The translations under genes and the position numbers were made by a program. A stretch of DNA of 64,000 nt from Hyposmocoma kahamanoa (Eukaryota > Arthropoda > Insecta > Lepidoptera > Cosmopterigidae): contig NW_020654422.1 of assembly GCF_003589595.1 (NCBI RefSeq), forward strand, positions 16,814,951 through 16,878,950, in the 5' to 3' direction. The notes beneath the pieces are model-generated. The model ran no database searches. It saw nothing but the letters and a program-made list of their open reading frames with translations, and was not told where the DNA came from. Positions 24,401 through 30,511 of this stretch are shown piece by piece. Position 1 is the first letter of the stretch; every line of letters begins with the position of its first letter.

Positions 24401-27400
24401 TTGATGAATTACAGAACTTCTCAACTACGTGAAGTATCAATTCTATAAGAATCTATTCCATGTGCTTTATAGTCTAAAAGTCTGGGCACACCCCGGACCA
24501 TACCCTGAACGGGATTGATTGATACTATGAACGTATTAGACACGACCTTATGACCTACGACCTTCGAAAAATGTCTATACCCACTATGCTACTGTGTTGG
24601 TCGATGAACGAACGATCTTGTAGGCGCTGTTTCATAATAATTTATATAACGAATATTTTTTGCATGTTCTGATACGGTTACGGTCTTGGTATGTAGTATA
24701 TATAACGGTGTAGTAGGCAGAACCCAAATACCCCTCACTGCGCTCGTCATCGCACCTAAATTTAACGGTGGGATTGTATTAATACACTATAGATCAAGTT
24801 CAAGGCGTCCGTGTATCACTAAGATGCTCGTTCGTCCTAACTGTAAAACAAATTTCTTTTTTAACGAGAAGAAGTCTTTTCGTGCAACGCAGCTGTGGAA
24901 CAGACTCCCTTTACATATCCAGTCTAGCCCGTCTATCGCTTCTTTCAAGAAAAGGTTGAAAGCGCACTTTCTGACTGAACTCTCTTAGTAATCATCGTGT
25001 GGTATTAGTTTTTACATACTTATTTATGTAGATATGTACCTATGTGTATATATTACACTATTTACATATTGGTGATATTTATTATGATTAATTATAATAC
25101 TTATGTAAGTAATGGTATTTTTTTTATGTACTTTATTTTATTTCTTCCGCGCTCTCTCTTACACGCTATTGCCCACTTATAAACTTAGCTCTCACTGCCC
25201 TGGGTTGTTTGGAAGAGATCTCTTTTAGAGATAAGTCCACCTTTGCTCACTTTCTGTTAATATAATATTTCTGTTGTACTTATTTGGTGCAATAAAGAAC
25301 ATTATAGGTAATCAATGAATGGTATATCTAAAATGTTTATAATACCCAAAGTTATTTCATATCAAGCAAGAACATGTCAAATGTCTTCATATACCATAAA
25401 CTAATTTTATTCCTTAAGCATTCTTTTGAACAAAAATATATCATTTGTTGTTATATAATTTGAACCACACCCATTACAGTATGAATTTTGGTTTTCATTT
25501 GGTTTCAGACAAATAAATATTCATGTTCCTATTATGGAAATACTAGAATCTTTTACAAAGGTATCAATCAAGAGCATTTTCCGCAGGGAACATAATAAAG
25601 TTTTTCCGGAGCCTTAATATCGACTCATCCATAAAACAAAGGCCTATGTGCAAGACTGCTTATTCTTAGAACATTGTACATTTCGTTGTTCTTCTCTATG
25701 GATATCAGATCGACCGGTGTTCGATTTTATATGTCCGAAACGAAATAAGATATAAACATTATGAAAAGACCTTATAGATAGGCCTTATTTTAAATAACGA
25801 AATTATGTATTTATCATATTTTCGCTGTATAACCACATCAGACTCTGTTCTTCAGATGGGTCATATTATGAAAAATGGAATGTTTATTTTAATTCGCAAC
25901 AAGTAAAGTTTATATAACAAGATTTTATATATTCATAAAATCGCTTAGCAGAAATAAATTGTACTAATAATAGGGTATTTCTAAAAATTTGTAAACAGAA
26001 TCGAAAGTCGAAACTCAGAAATAAGGAATTCGAAAGAAATGACAACATTATAGTATATGTGACGTCACTTTACATAATAATGGCCCGTTTGGCATAAAGG
26101 TATTTTAACCAAGAATATAATTGGTGTTAGTTGAGACGATGAAAACTCATATATCATCCATTAACACACCCAATATTATTTCAATGCGCTATAATTCGCA
26201 AAAACAAAACTTTAATAACTTTATCTAGTATACTCACGCCAAAGCAGCATTCAAATGATCCAAAAGTTTCACAATGCAATGCACAGCATGTCGGTACAAT
26301 ACTGGATGTTCGAAATCTGGCTTAATAAGCAAACTCATGTTGTAATGTTTCACTGCCTGTTTGAATTGGCCTTGGACTGCATATGCATGACCCATTACAT
26401 AATGATTCAAACAAAGTCCAAGGTTGTGCTCTATGGATGCTTCAAGGACAACAAGTGCATCTGTACTAAAGCCTGAATTATGAAATATGGTTCCCATGGT
26501 TAAGAGTGGAATGTCCTTGAAATCTCTGTAAAGAAAAAAATGTATCAATGCACATATTTCAGTTAACAATAAATCTCTAGTATAAATAAACCCATATCTG
26601 ACTGCTTGGAATGAATTGATAACTATAGGGCCCAGACATAGTGTTAAACATAGATAGTAAGAAGAGTAGTAAGTAGAAAAGCACCTTGCTTACCTTGGAG
26701 CATGAAACACAGATCTTCTAGCACATTCCATAGCCATACTTGGATTTCCTTGATATCTCCAATACATGGCAGCAAGATTGTAATGCAGCCAAGAAGACGT
26801 ATTTCGCTTAAGTGCTGTTGCTAGCCAGTGACCATACTTTTCCATGTTTATATGAAAAAAATGGTTAACTTGGTCAGCAATTACTGGCTCCAGATGAGAT
26901 ATTAGATGCTCCCTTGCCTGCATACCCTGGAATTAAAGAATTATTTAATCTTAGTATATAATATGCAGTGTGGCCCCTTTGCAGTATTCCAAAAATTTTT
27001 TTTAGTTAGAGGACATTGTAACGACCCTTTTAAAAAAACATTAGTTCCGCGAAAATCAACAGTATAAAAGTTATGATTTTTTTAAATTTACTTTTTGAAT
27101 TTTATCTGCTCTTGTCACTAAAACAAATCTAGTTTGAAAACTATTCAACTAAACTAATTGAAATTTGGTATCGAAGTGTAACCATGTAGCTAACATGCAA
27201 TAAGCCATTTTTGTGTATGTTCTTAGATTGCGCCGTTATTATAGACCTTTAGTTTTTCTTTTTATTTGTAAACAAATGTTCAGGAATAAAATTTGATATA
27301 TCCTGGCTGTAAAAAATGTACAATCAGAATTTGCTAATTGCTTTAAAAACGACGTTAAGTATTTTTAGTTAATTTCTCAAAAGAATACACTAGTTCAACT

Positions 27401-29022
27401 CAGATTTATCTTAATAATTCTCAAACTCGTCTCTAATGATCATAATGTAGATGAAAAGAAAATATTCAAACAACTAAAATTTAGCCGCACTGATACATAG
27501 AACTTTCATTGTTGTGTGCATGTGTGATATAGGGATGTACGAAGTTTGTTTTGAATCAATTTTTTGGATCGTAATGGATCACATGCCTCTGAATCGATCT
27601 TCAGATGGCATCATATGGACTTGAATCGATTGATGTTTCATAATTTGTATTTATATTTATATAAAACATATTTTTTATATTATATAATTGCTATAATCAA
27701 ACGTACATAATTATTTTTTTCACATTTTACAGAAATCTTTGACATCCAAACTTTTCAAAAATAATAATTTTGACAGCTATGAACAAAAGCATGGAGAACT
27801 CATTTTAAATGCCCTAAATACTGCTTTAAAATAATCCTTCATTACTTGTTTAGCACCATAAACAAAGCAGATAAGTTAAATAGTTTTTGTCTCGAATTCA
27901 TCTAACTTCATTGAGATTATACGAATACCTGTTTACTGACCGACCATGACAAATTAATAAAATGAGGCTATTGTTTAGATTATGAATATGATCTAGACCA
28001 TTCAATTTGGCTTTCTATTGAAAATCACATTGAAGTGAATCAATACAAAAAAACTCTAAATCGTATACTAATCTCTCTCTAATCGTTCACTTGAATCGAT
28101 CTTCATAAAAATCGAACCATAATTTGCATCCCGAACTCATACACAACACATTTAGTTAAAATAACATTATCAGCACAACTCTTTTCAAATGCTATCCAAT
28201 TACAATTGTACACAGCATATGCAATGAAAAATAAATTATACTATAATACACAACTGATTAAACATGAAAAATACGAATATGTAAAAATCAAGTAAATTTG
28301 AACATACTGTAATTACAAAAATAAAAAAGAAATTACAAACAAACCTATTCTTACTTATATACTTACTAGTAAGTGGTCATAGGTAACCATGCTGAAACTA
28401 AGTGAAGACAACTTCTTGCAATCTGGGATCCGAGCCTTTCCATCATAACTCATTTTATCGAGCTCATATTCTTCCCAGGCTACTCCTTGAGAAATTGAAA
28501 ATTGTGTTGTGTACCAATCTATTTGATACAGTGGCACTGATTCTTGACAATGTGCATCACTACCCAAATACTTTGCAATGTCTAATTCTGTACGAATAAG
28601 CTTCCACATCTTCTTTAGCGCACGCTGCTTTGTTACCAGCTGTTGGTAAATCTCTACAATTCTGTTCCATCTAGTATCCTGTTCTAGGAGGTTTATTACG
28701 TCACTGGTATCCTTTAACTGGTAGCGGGAGCCCTCCTGAAAGGCAAACGAATTTTGTATAATAGAAAAGACATTGGCATTTAAGGCGCTGGTTTACGAGA
28801 ACAAAGAAAGAGTTTATATATATTTTTTTTCATATAAAATTGTTGTGTTAGGTGCAATTATAAATGAAGGACGCATAAAACAGGAAACCCTTATCGTACT
28901 ACTGGTATAATCCATCCCTCGTCGTTCAGAGCGTAGTGTTCGGCTTCGGTGACTATCCGGTGTTCCGACTGCACTCTCGTAAGATACACGCCCACCATCA
29001 ACATATACACTACGAATTGCAT
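495..29022 (-). CDS. TTC17: TTC17, tetratricopeptide repeat protein 17 (11 exons, 3' end off the left edge)
   Basis: Spliced minus-strand gene. Exons in transcript order: 29022-28903, 28735-28367, 26926-26694, 26525-26238, 11142-11078, 10869-10567, 9678-9495, 7934-7776, 3159-3034, 1055-911, 722-495, then beyond the window. All phases join without a stop to give 740 codons. The order matches human TTC17 as remembered: an N-terminal signal-like segment, an 'IPDCKKL..L.FSM..YDHL' block, a first TPR block with 'LKRNTSSWLHYNLAAMYWR', a linker, the signature 'FLPFENKGLR', then a second TPR block with 'LAPKWILYTLTSLYWRVRS'. The third TPR block expected from the family must lie left of position 1. 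Family knowledge: TTC17 is a TPR scaffold linked to actin organisation and ciliogenesis, with some reports placing it in the ER; the apparent signal peptide fits the latter. The linker exons 5-7 are less certain. Human TTC17 is about 1,140 residues, so roughly two thirds is present here. Confidence 0.93.
911..1055 (-). CDS. TTC17: TTC17 exon 10
   Basis: 145 nt, phase 2 in and phase 0 out; acceptor aacaatttcag, donor GTACGT. It encodes 'QIGNEAIKDVSHLKVKLLEY' then 'ETVKNMQEAEIGQRIHSAVQ', matching the human region SYLVKELEVR...IPEEEIGSFLFHAI before TPR block 2. Confidence 0.92.
1388..2626. mobile_element. Inverted-repeat DNA element E, copy 1, carrying a nested element
   Basis: Bounded by catcgagtata... 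and ...tatactcgatg, followed inside by the shared subterminal word accagaaatagagacgaaat on the left and its reverse complement on the right. Copy 2 lies at 13240-13608. Without the nested insertion at 1515-2324 the two copies would be about the same size. No transposase is visible, so it is non-autonomous. It sits in TTC17 intron 9. Confidence 0.75.
1515..2324. mobile_element. 810-bp element nested in element E
   Basis: Terminal inverted repeats cgccatccccggagaacaaa on the left and its reverse complement on the right. It is flanked by ATAT on both sides and sits where copy 2 of the host element (13240-13608) runs uninterrupted. It contains two short direct repeats 'acgagaataagatgat' (about 1950 and 2059). 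No coding sequence seen. Confidence 0.7.
3034..3159 (-). CDS. TTC17: TTC17 exon 9
   Basis: 126 nt, phase 2 in and out; acceptor taatatttcag, donor GTATGA. It reads 'LNKLLTDKIGVPATIEHELP' then 'WHPPQCPQDKDADKYTQKKY'. It is the poorly conserved segment between the ENKGLR motif and the second TPR block. Arg codons are completed at both junctions. Confidence 0.85.
3613..3830. mobile_element. Foldback MITE with TTA target duplication
   Basis: The two halves are imperfect inverted copies: left starts gggactcaccacatgtatt, right ends ..gtggtgactcca. 'agccggtcagaaaaa' and 'taagagcgaaaa' recur in reverse complement. TTA flanks both ends (3610-3612, 3831-3833), the size and sequence expected for the PIF/Harbinger class. 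Confidence 0.7.
4061..4211. mobile_element. Small palindromic MITE
   Basis: 151 bp with inverted arms sharing cgtatgtcgaaa(c/t)tgccaag and cgtaaa(a/g)tat/taacg; the ends read acctctcctacgtaaa and, reversed, acccctcccacgtaaa. No coding capacity. Confidence 0.65.
4340..4405. repeat. tRNA-like / SINE fragment
   Basis: Contains gggttcaaacccgggatctc, a B-box-like palindrome typical of tRNA-derived SINE heads, without a full cloverleaf. Too degraded to assign to a family. Confidence 0.3.
4424..4742. mobile_element. Palindromic MITE (taacggataactca ends)
   Basis: Inverted arms at about 4424-4502 and 4665-4742: taacggataactcac, atttaagtcga, tcgacat and cagtccgtg recur in reverse order on the other arm. 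The unique centre is about 160 bp. It appears to sit directly against, or inside, the LTR-like sequence that follows. Confidence 0.65.
4743..4955 (+). mobile_element. Putative partial LTR (3' part) of a gypsy-like element
   Basis: Contains a TATA-like box (aatatataaactctg, about 4836) and then R/U5-like sequence, ending immediately before a primer-binding-site-like tggcgcagccg. Together with the Gag-like frame downstream this suggests the 3' part of a 5' LTR. The left LTR boundary is unclear because of the adjoining MITE, and no second LTR was found. Confidence 0.4.
4956..4966 (+). other. Retrotransposon primer-binding site
   Basis: tggcgcagccg is complementary to a tRNA 3' end finishing CGGCUGCGCCA. 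Several insect Ty3/gypsy elements have tggcgcagtcg here and use a serine tRNA, to my recollection. Confidence 0.45.
5355..5810 (+). pseudogene. Gag-like fragment of a Ty3/gypsy-type LTR retrotransposon
   Basis: A 151-codon frame starting near an ATG at 5361. It reads 'VKIIPLFEGDFRQLP' followed closely by 'WDELKQLLSQHFGDPRTEDC' and 'SLLFAKLSETINDANFR', the order seen in lepidopteran gypsy-type Gag capsid regions. The part normally between the first two motifs is missing, which suggests an internal deletion. There is no zinc knuckle and no pol; the element is cut off by a family B repeat at 5846. Not expected to be functional. Confidence 0.6.
5846..6065 (+). repeat. Interspersed repeat family B, copy 1 (internally deleted)
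   Basis: Begins aaaaaaaggaggaggttctc, includes 'aaagagggtacctc' and ends ..taatactctgtactg. Full copies in this window are about 450 bp. Other copies: 11857, 31263, 34700 (+), 39440 and 40246 (-). Confidence 0.8.
6066..6170 (-). repeat. Fragment of the gcgttcccactatgtcgt element
   Basis: Reverse-complement match to the left end of the element at 11169-11681: gtcgtcacgacataatggga, cgtgcag/cgacta and acttgtatattt occur in the same order. Confidence 0.7.
6171..7700. other. TTC17 intron 8, mostly unassigned
   Basis: AT-rich, with no exon found. A degraded end of repeat family A (cacgacttgtttgtcctgtc, then ataaaaaaaac) lies at about 6695-6745. Confidence 0.5.
7776..7934 (-). CDS. TTC17: TTC17 exon 8: conserved FLPFENKGLR segment
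   Basis: 159 nt, phase 2 in and out; acceptor cttaatttgcag, donor GTACAT. It encodes 'YILPTNADQHSKYFDIDENW' and ends 'AIYPVFLPFENKGLR'; human TTC17 has HILWPKRADC...YFLPPENKGLR in the same place, the most diagnostic match in the gene. Confidence 0.92.
8243..8357. repeat. Interspersed repeat D, copy 1
   Basis: Shares gcgagataattgac, cggactgag, tggaacttc.cg.actgttgg and cgcaaactaagcacttcta with 30375-30511, in the same order and orientation. Nature unknown. Confidence 0.7.
9495..9678 (-). CDS. TTC17: TTC17 exon 7 (probable, lysine-rich linker)
   Basis: 184 nt, phase 1 in and phase 2 out; acceptor atggtttcag, donor GTAAGT at 9494 overlapping an in-frame TAA, so the frame must be spliced out there. 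It encodes 'ETEKFMHPHERKRESHKKKK' and then a long Lys/Glu coiled-coil-like run ending 'KNELIEFAIGEHL'. The outgoing phase joins exactly to the 'YILPTNADQ' start of exon 8, which anchors it to TTC17. Confidence 0.72.
10045..10352 (-). repeat. Interspersed repeat family A, copy 1 (SINE-like)
   Basis: On the reverse strand it shows the family order: A/T-rich lead, tgacgggacgaacaagtcgt, cgcctgtccataacagttgc, cactgcgcccgtcaccctg, 'aaattt/taatttcaccag', gcggcagaaatagataaggt, ggacgaactctttcacaagg. About 300 bp and non-coding. Other copies: 35156, 40615, 43508, 44656, 45840, 50697, 58268 (+) and 58635 (-). Confidence 0.85.
10455..10516. repeat. Small hairpin repeat, copy 1
   Basis: taccgcctcttctatttaaa ... 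ttttaggccttgggagaggt is shared with 12556-12620, where the stem gcctctccca/tgggagaggc is intact. Here one arm has mutated. Confidence 0.55.
10567..10869 (-). CDS. TTC17: TTC17 exon 6 (probable, helical linker)
   Basis: 303 nt, phase 1 in and out; acceptor ttttgttacag, donor GTGAGT. It encodes about 100 residues of predicted helix ('DNVKKMSRLLKVDINPIKM', 'HALKAIYHWKNVVDHIHKLE') and a Thr/Pro-rich tail. The stop-free frame and strong splice sites support an exon. The sequence has no obvious match to human TTC17; the helix pattern loosely recalls the TFIIS-N/LEDGF-IBD fold, which I treat as a weak resemblance only. Confidence 0.65.
11078..11142 (-). CDS. TTC17: TTC17 exon 5 (probable, linker)
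   Basis: A 65-nt exon encoding 'EVMLKKRPTIEQVANAIDFC' plus Arg. The donor GTATGT at 11077 is good and its phase matches exon 6. The acceptor at 11143-11144 (ttttggag) is the only one that keeps phase with exon 4; a better-looking acceptor (tatcag, exon start 11155) would need another exon between. A mobile element begins only 27 bp upstream (11169), so the polypyrimidine tract is weak. I do not recognise a human counterpart. Confidence 0.5.
11169..11681. mobile_element. 513-bp inverted-repeat element (gggcgcgttcccactatgtcgt ends)
   Basis: Ends are gggcgcgttcccactatgtc and, reversed, gggcgcgttctcactatgtc. The interior is built from repeated words cgacagtcgt, cgataaaa, gtcacgac and gtgggaacagct. 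No coding frame. It lies 27 bp upstream of the TTC17 exon 5 start. Flanking agtt/aagtt suggests a 4-bp target duplication, but this is not exact. Confidence 0.75.
11857..12302 (+). repeat. Interspersed repeat family B, copy 2
   Basis: Nearly full length: accgacttcaaaaaaaagga at the left, then ggttctcaattcgac, cggtatttgtgaac, ggaaagagggta, aaatttta, gtcccgtatagtggcgaact and the right end acttttgaggtcggtttttt plus tagtactctgtactga. Non-coding. Confidence 0.85.
12433..12470 (+). repeat. (AAT)n microsatellite
   Basis: Uninterrupted ataataata tract of about 12 units. It creates poly-Ile reading frames on both strands that are not genes. Confidence 0.95.
12556..12620. repeat. Small hairpin repeat, copy 2
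   Basis: cgcctctcccatttaaaa, then ttttaggccttgggagaggc; the outer 10 bp pair perfectly. Related to 10455-10516. Confidence 0.55.
12640..12838 (-). repeat. tRNA-derived SINE, copy 1
   Basis: Reverse strand has a tRNA-like head: A-box-like gccgcacagttaccat and B box aggttcgattcc, followed by tgagtttgggtataatttgt and a tail toward cacacac. Same family as 24185-24365. Confidence 0.8.
13240..13608. mobile_element. Inverted-repeat DNA element E, copy 2 (uninterrupted)
   Basis: 369 bp, ends catcgactata and tactcgatg, with subterminal ccagaaatagagatgaaat and its reverse complement. Internal words ttggccagtccgaattcgaa and tgcaaacgagagttg match copy 1. It ends about 100 bp left of the mariner element. 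Confidence 0.75.
13707..15014 (-). mobile_element. Complete mariner-like element, DD41D (rosa-like)
   Basis: 1,308 bp with 28-bp terminal inverted repeats. The left end begins cagggtgtctcaaaagaaat; the right end, reversed, begins caaggtgtctcaaaagaaat, one mismatch. Both ends are flanked by the TA target duplication (13705-13706, 15015-15016). It encodes one minus-strand transposase with a single frameshift, so the structure is intact but the enzyme is probably dead. It lies in the 15-kb TTC17 intron. Confidence 0.9.
13812..14938 (-). pseudogene. Mariner (DD41D) transposase, one frameshift
   Basis: IS630/Tc1/mariner transposase. The N-terminal half has helix-turn-helix DNA-binding features ('ALCVREFYKNGDSATVARRK', 'LSIRKRASALNVHRSSLHRI'). 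The catalytic motifs are 'ILFSDEAHFHLNGH' (first Asp), 'TWFQQDGATSHTS' (second Asp) and 'RSPDLTPMDFFLWG' (third Asp). Counting across the break gives 41 residues between the second and third Asp, the DD41D spacing of rosa-type elements. The frame breaks at about 14070-14080, where a run of four A appears one base short; the frame continues from 14048 to the stop at 13812. The start at 14938 (MSIGSL) was preferred because codons upstream run into the inverted repeat; 14899 (MERFSG) is also possible. Confidence 0.88.
15735..15827 (+). pseudogene. Harbinger-like ORF scrap
   Basis: A short frame, 'RVQRKHSLHPILRERYLMGQ' followed by LRSDDSNFFN and a stop, resembles the N-terminal 'HPI...R...G.....L..D...FF.Y' block of PIF/Harbinger (HARBI1-like) nucleases. 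The surrounding 15585-15960 starts with tagttcccacta, like a terminal repeat. No catalytic part is present. Confidence 0.35.
16880..19390 (-). pseudogene. Degraded non-LTR retrotransposon (reverse transcriptase remnants)
   Basis: Minus-strand pieces of one ORF2-like protein in the right order but in several frames: 'LRNLDVNKASGPDGFPVLVL' (about 19200), 'FKSWKLANVQPVPKMGSRAD' and 'LLSDRQYGFRRGRPAG' (about 18900-19070), 'LAVSLDISKAFYRVWHANLL' (about 18770), the catalytic 'YADDNTVVDRYLTN' (YADD codons at 18525-18536), 'GRYIESMAKRAAMKLGILSR' (about 18200), then, after a nested insertion, 'VRSCMEYCCHL' and 'KVASLSVFYRIYHGECAMEL' (about 17340-17150) and 'WNSLPADLFPER' (about 17000). Jockey/CR1-type order. 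Stops and frameshifts throughout make it non-functional. It is inserted in the hAT-like element. Confidence 0.85.
17380..18165. mobile_element. GC-rich insertion of unknown family inside the reverse-transcriptase remnant
   Basis: It splits the retrotransposon frame between 'RYFTGDKHHI' (right side) and 'LVRSCMEYCCHL' (left side). It is clearly richer in G+C than its surroundings. It repeats the words gggaagtgagcgtg (about 17855 and 17965) and gagtgcgcgcacagg-like motifs. One plus-strand frame (17504-17704) is open ('LDMDSLGSVVSCRDGHVYMS') but unrecognised. Boundaries are inferred from the broken host frame. Confidence 0.5.
19390..19625 (-). mobile_element. 3' end of another non-LTR retrotransposon with (TCTA)n tail
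   Basis: On the reverse strand the sequence ends ccaaataaacgttttatcta followed by tctatctatcta, a common 3' tail of insect LINEs. The body to the right has no recognised coding sequence. Confidence 0.5.
19393..19414 (+). repeat. (GATA)n microsatellite
   Basis: tagatagatagatagata; the tail of the LINE fragment above. Confidence 0.9.
20360..20650. repeat. Segment with four 'actaggtttt' direct repeats
   Basis: Contains aaaacctagcaagt...acttgctatgttttgaatt (a loose hairpin), then ttactaggttttgg, ttactaggttttaagg and ttactaggttttgttc. The hairpin words resemble those of the perfect hairpin at 30153-30209 (aacctactattgcaag). Confidence 0.5.
20651..22000. other. Part of the large TTC17 intron, mostly unassigned
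   Basis: AT-rich, no exon found. It holds a half copy (21581-21677) of the palindromic repeat at 49762-49945 (shared gggacctgtaaagggcccga) and a CTCF-like word at 21986-22000. Confidence 0.5.
21581..21677 (+). repeat. Half copy of the 49762-49945 palindromic repeat
   Basis: gggacctgtaaagggcccga, aacgtta(c), aaatatacgcgattaaatcc and aaaatagtttcatttccta follow in the same order as the right half of the 49.8-kb element. Confidence 0.75.
22212..23440. mobile_element. 1.2-kb DNA transposon-like element with gaggcgagacgag ends
   Basis: The left end reads gtgcttttccactggcgagg then cgagacgagac; the right end, reversed, reads ggcgtatttccaccggcgag then gcgagacgagac. Long G/C-rich terminal words on an AT-rich interior, and no transposase. 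It carries an internal 76-bp foldback at 22767-22941. Target duplication not identified. Confidence 0.65.
22767..22941. repeat. Foldback (about 76-bp arms) inside the 22.2-kb element
   Basis: Left arm 22767-22842 and right arm 22867-22941 pair over cctgcccccgtag, atggctacg, gtcgcgacacgcgcgataaa and attggct, separated by about 24 nt. Confidence 0.8.
23460..24180. other. TTC17 intron, unassigned
   Basis: No coding signal. A partial palindrome, gagccaaataggcaaatacg against cgtagacggtcgtatttg, lies at about 23880-23985 and may be another degraded foldback element. Confidence 0.4.
24185..24365 (-). repeat. tRNA-derived SINE, copy 2
   Basis: Reverse strand: A-box-like gtggctaaacggttaccatc, gtctgccacgcagtgctccc, B box gggttcgattcc, then ccgtgagaaatatttgtatg and a tail ending in a (TG)n run. 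Matches copy 1 at 12640-12838 along its length. Confidence 0.85.
24660..25310 (+). mobile_element. 5'-truncated non-LTR retrotransposon (3' end)
   Basis: A 100-codon frame at 24686-24988 ends 'SFRATQLWNRLPLHIQSSPS' then 'FKKRLKAHFLTELS', the typical C-terminus of CR1/Jockey-type ORF2. It is followed by a 3' UTR with ggaagagatctcttttagag and gtgcaataaagaacatta, a terminus repeatedly seen in lepidopteran CR1-like LINEs. No active protein can be made. Confidence 0.75.
25311..26233. other. TTC17 intron 4, unassigned
   Basis: AT-rich sequence leading to exon 4. No repeats or exons recognised on either strand. Confidence 0.5.
26238..26525 (-). CDS. TTC17: TTC17 exon 4: rest of TPR block 1
   Basis: 288 nt, phase 2 in and out; acceptor ttctttacag, donor GTGAGT. 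It reads 'DFKDIPLLTMGTIFHNSGFS' and continues through two TPR motifs ('LNHYVMGHAYAVQGQFKQAV', 'ALLIKPDFEHPVLYRHAVHC'-like spacing). In human TTC17 the same segment reads KDIALVNLANVLH. It is followed by the largest intron of the window, about 15 kb. Confidence 0.94.
26694..26926 (-). CDS. TTC17: TTC17 exon 3: start of TPR block 1
   Basis: 233 nt, phase 0 in and phase 2 out; acceptor ttaattccag, donor GTAAGC. It carries the TPR helix pair 'KRNTSSWLHYNLAAMYWRYQ' followed by 'NPSMAMECARRSVFHAPR'. The NTSSW..YN.A..YWR signature is nearly identical to human TTC17. Confidence 0.95.
26927..28366 (-). other. TTC17 intron 2
   Basis: About 1.4 kb, strongly AT-rich, bounded by GTAAGT and tctttaattccag. 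No mobile element recognised. Confidence 0.8.
28367..28735 (-). CDS. TTC17: TTC17 exon 2
   Basis: 123 codons in phase 0. The acceptor is ..gcctttcag and the donor GTAAGT at 28366. It encodes a charged helical region ('QLKDTSDVINLLEQDTRWN', 'EIYQQLVTKQRALKK') and ends in 'RIPDCKKLSSLSFSMVTYDHLL', equivalent to the conserved PDCTKIL..PYSIHAFQHL block before the first TPRs of TTC17. Confidence 0.93.
28903..29022 (-). CDS. TTC17: TTC17 exon 1: start codon and signal peptide
   Basis: ATG at 29022 opens 40 codons: a hydrophobic stretch 'MQFVVYMLMVGVYLTRVQS' that looks like a cleavable signal peptide, then 'EHRIVTEAEHYALNDEGWII', which matches the 'HWVVTEDGKI' start of mature vertebrate TTC17. It is phase 0 at its end, matching exon 2. 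The donor is ambiguous between GTAGTA at 28902 and GTACGA at 28899, a difference of one valine; the frame stops a few codons later if unspliced. Confidence 0.8.
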
Positions 29023-30152
29023 TATGCTAATGTCTCCAAAACTTTTTCATTGAAAAATCGTAGTACTTATTTCAAAAAAAGTAATTATTTCTCATTTGAT
29101 TCAAAACTAAATATCTCTCGATTTTGCACTATTTTGACAATTGACATTTTTGTATTTATTTGTTTAATTAATTAATCGACACGATGAGCAAATTAGATAG
29201 CTAAATACGAAACCATATGACGCTATCTCTTTCATACATACTATAACGCGGCAGAGCTAATGTAATGAATAAGTCATGTAGAGTCTGAAATAGAGATTTA
29301 ATTTTAGCTACATCGGGTTTTGAGTTTCATATTTATGTAGTAAAGAATATAGTACATTGTGTATTAAGGGCGATAAATAAAAAAATACTAAAGACAGTCC
29401 ATTATAAGCCCGAAGCCAAAGGTTAAGTGCTTCAATGAATCGAGCTTTGGAATTTTTTTACCGCCCATGCTACATACGTTTTTCATCATAAATTTGTGAG
29501 GAAATAAATATAATAATAATTTATTGTTTGTATGAATAGCTAAACATCGCTTCACTACACAACAATAATAATCACAGACTTTGACCTTTAAATAGGCATT
29601 ATCTGTGTGCATGTTACATCGTCGACCTCATCGTTACTTTCCATCAGGTGAGATGGACTTCAAATGCGCACTTATTTTTTATATGTAAAAAAGAATTTCC
29701 AAATGGCGGGTTTTTTGTTTATTTTTTTGTTTATTTAAACAGATGGCCGCTATTCTTCATGGATTATTATCCATTTGTTCGAATTGTATTCAATTCGAAC
29801 TAAAATTACTAATACTAAAACACTTATTAGCACAAACTAATAAGAGATCTATTCGATTTCAAGGGAGGGCCCTCGTCAAGTGTGGACTAAATAATACTCA
29901 TAAAAAAGTAGCTCGAGTTGACTCGTTGTGGGGTAACTCGAGTTAAATAACTCGACTCGCCCATCGCTACCCTAACGTAAGTTTTACATCGAGTACCTAC
30001 TATCAGCACCGCTATGCTATCGCCAAAACTCAGACATTCAGAATTTGAAACACTATCTTGATAGTGATTGGTCGTAGTTTCTATTTAAAAAGAAGTAACA
30101 AATTTTGAACTGATAACATAATTGAAACTTTACCCTGTTGGCATATCATTAA

Positions 30153-30209
30153 AAGTTCAAAACCTACTATTGCAAGTTGTCGTAACTTGCAATAGTAGGT
30201 TTTGAACTT
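30153..30209. repeat. Perfect 26-bp hairpin
   Basis: Arms 30153-30178 and 30184-30209 (aagttcaaaacctactattg plus caagtt and the exact reverse complement) separated by only 5 nt (gtcgt). Could be a young MITE, or a small-RNA precursor if transcribed. Confidence 0.9.
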
Positions 30210-30242
30210 CGTTTTGATTTTATATTGAAATTTCAATGGATG

Positions 30243-30257
30243 TGCGCCATCTAGCGG
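30243..30257 (-). promoter_or_regulatory. CTCF-like motif
   Basis: Reverse strand ccgctagatggcgca fits 13 of 15 positions of the CCASYAGRKGGCRSY consensus. Motif match only. Confidence 0.3.
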
Positions 30258-30374
30258 TTAATAGCTGAACGACGAAGAATTCGGGAAGTTTACTTTGTTT
30301 TCCAAAAAAGAAGCGACCATATTGAAACGACATAAGGTTTACTTTAGCAAAATAATTCATTTTCTATGATTATG

Positions 30375-30511
30375 TGTTTTGTGGGAGATAATTGACGTGG
30401 CCATAATGTACAAATAACAAAAATAAGCAAAGCTAAAATGGCGGACTGAGCCAAGTACGTGGAACTTCCCGCACTGTTGGCACACGTGTCACGCAAACTA
30501 AGCACTTCTAA
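30375..30511. repeat. Interspersed repeat D, copy 2
   Basis: See copy 1 at 8243-8357; this copy has about 20 bp extra in the middle. Confidence 0.7.

Noticed and set aside
24686..24988. 100-codon frame as a small gene
   Set aside because: Ends with the LWN.LP...FK..L motif of CR1/Jockey ORF2 and a LINE 3' UTR.
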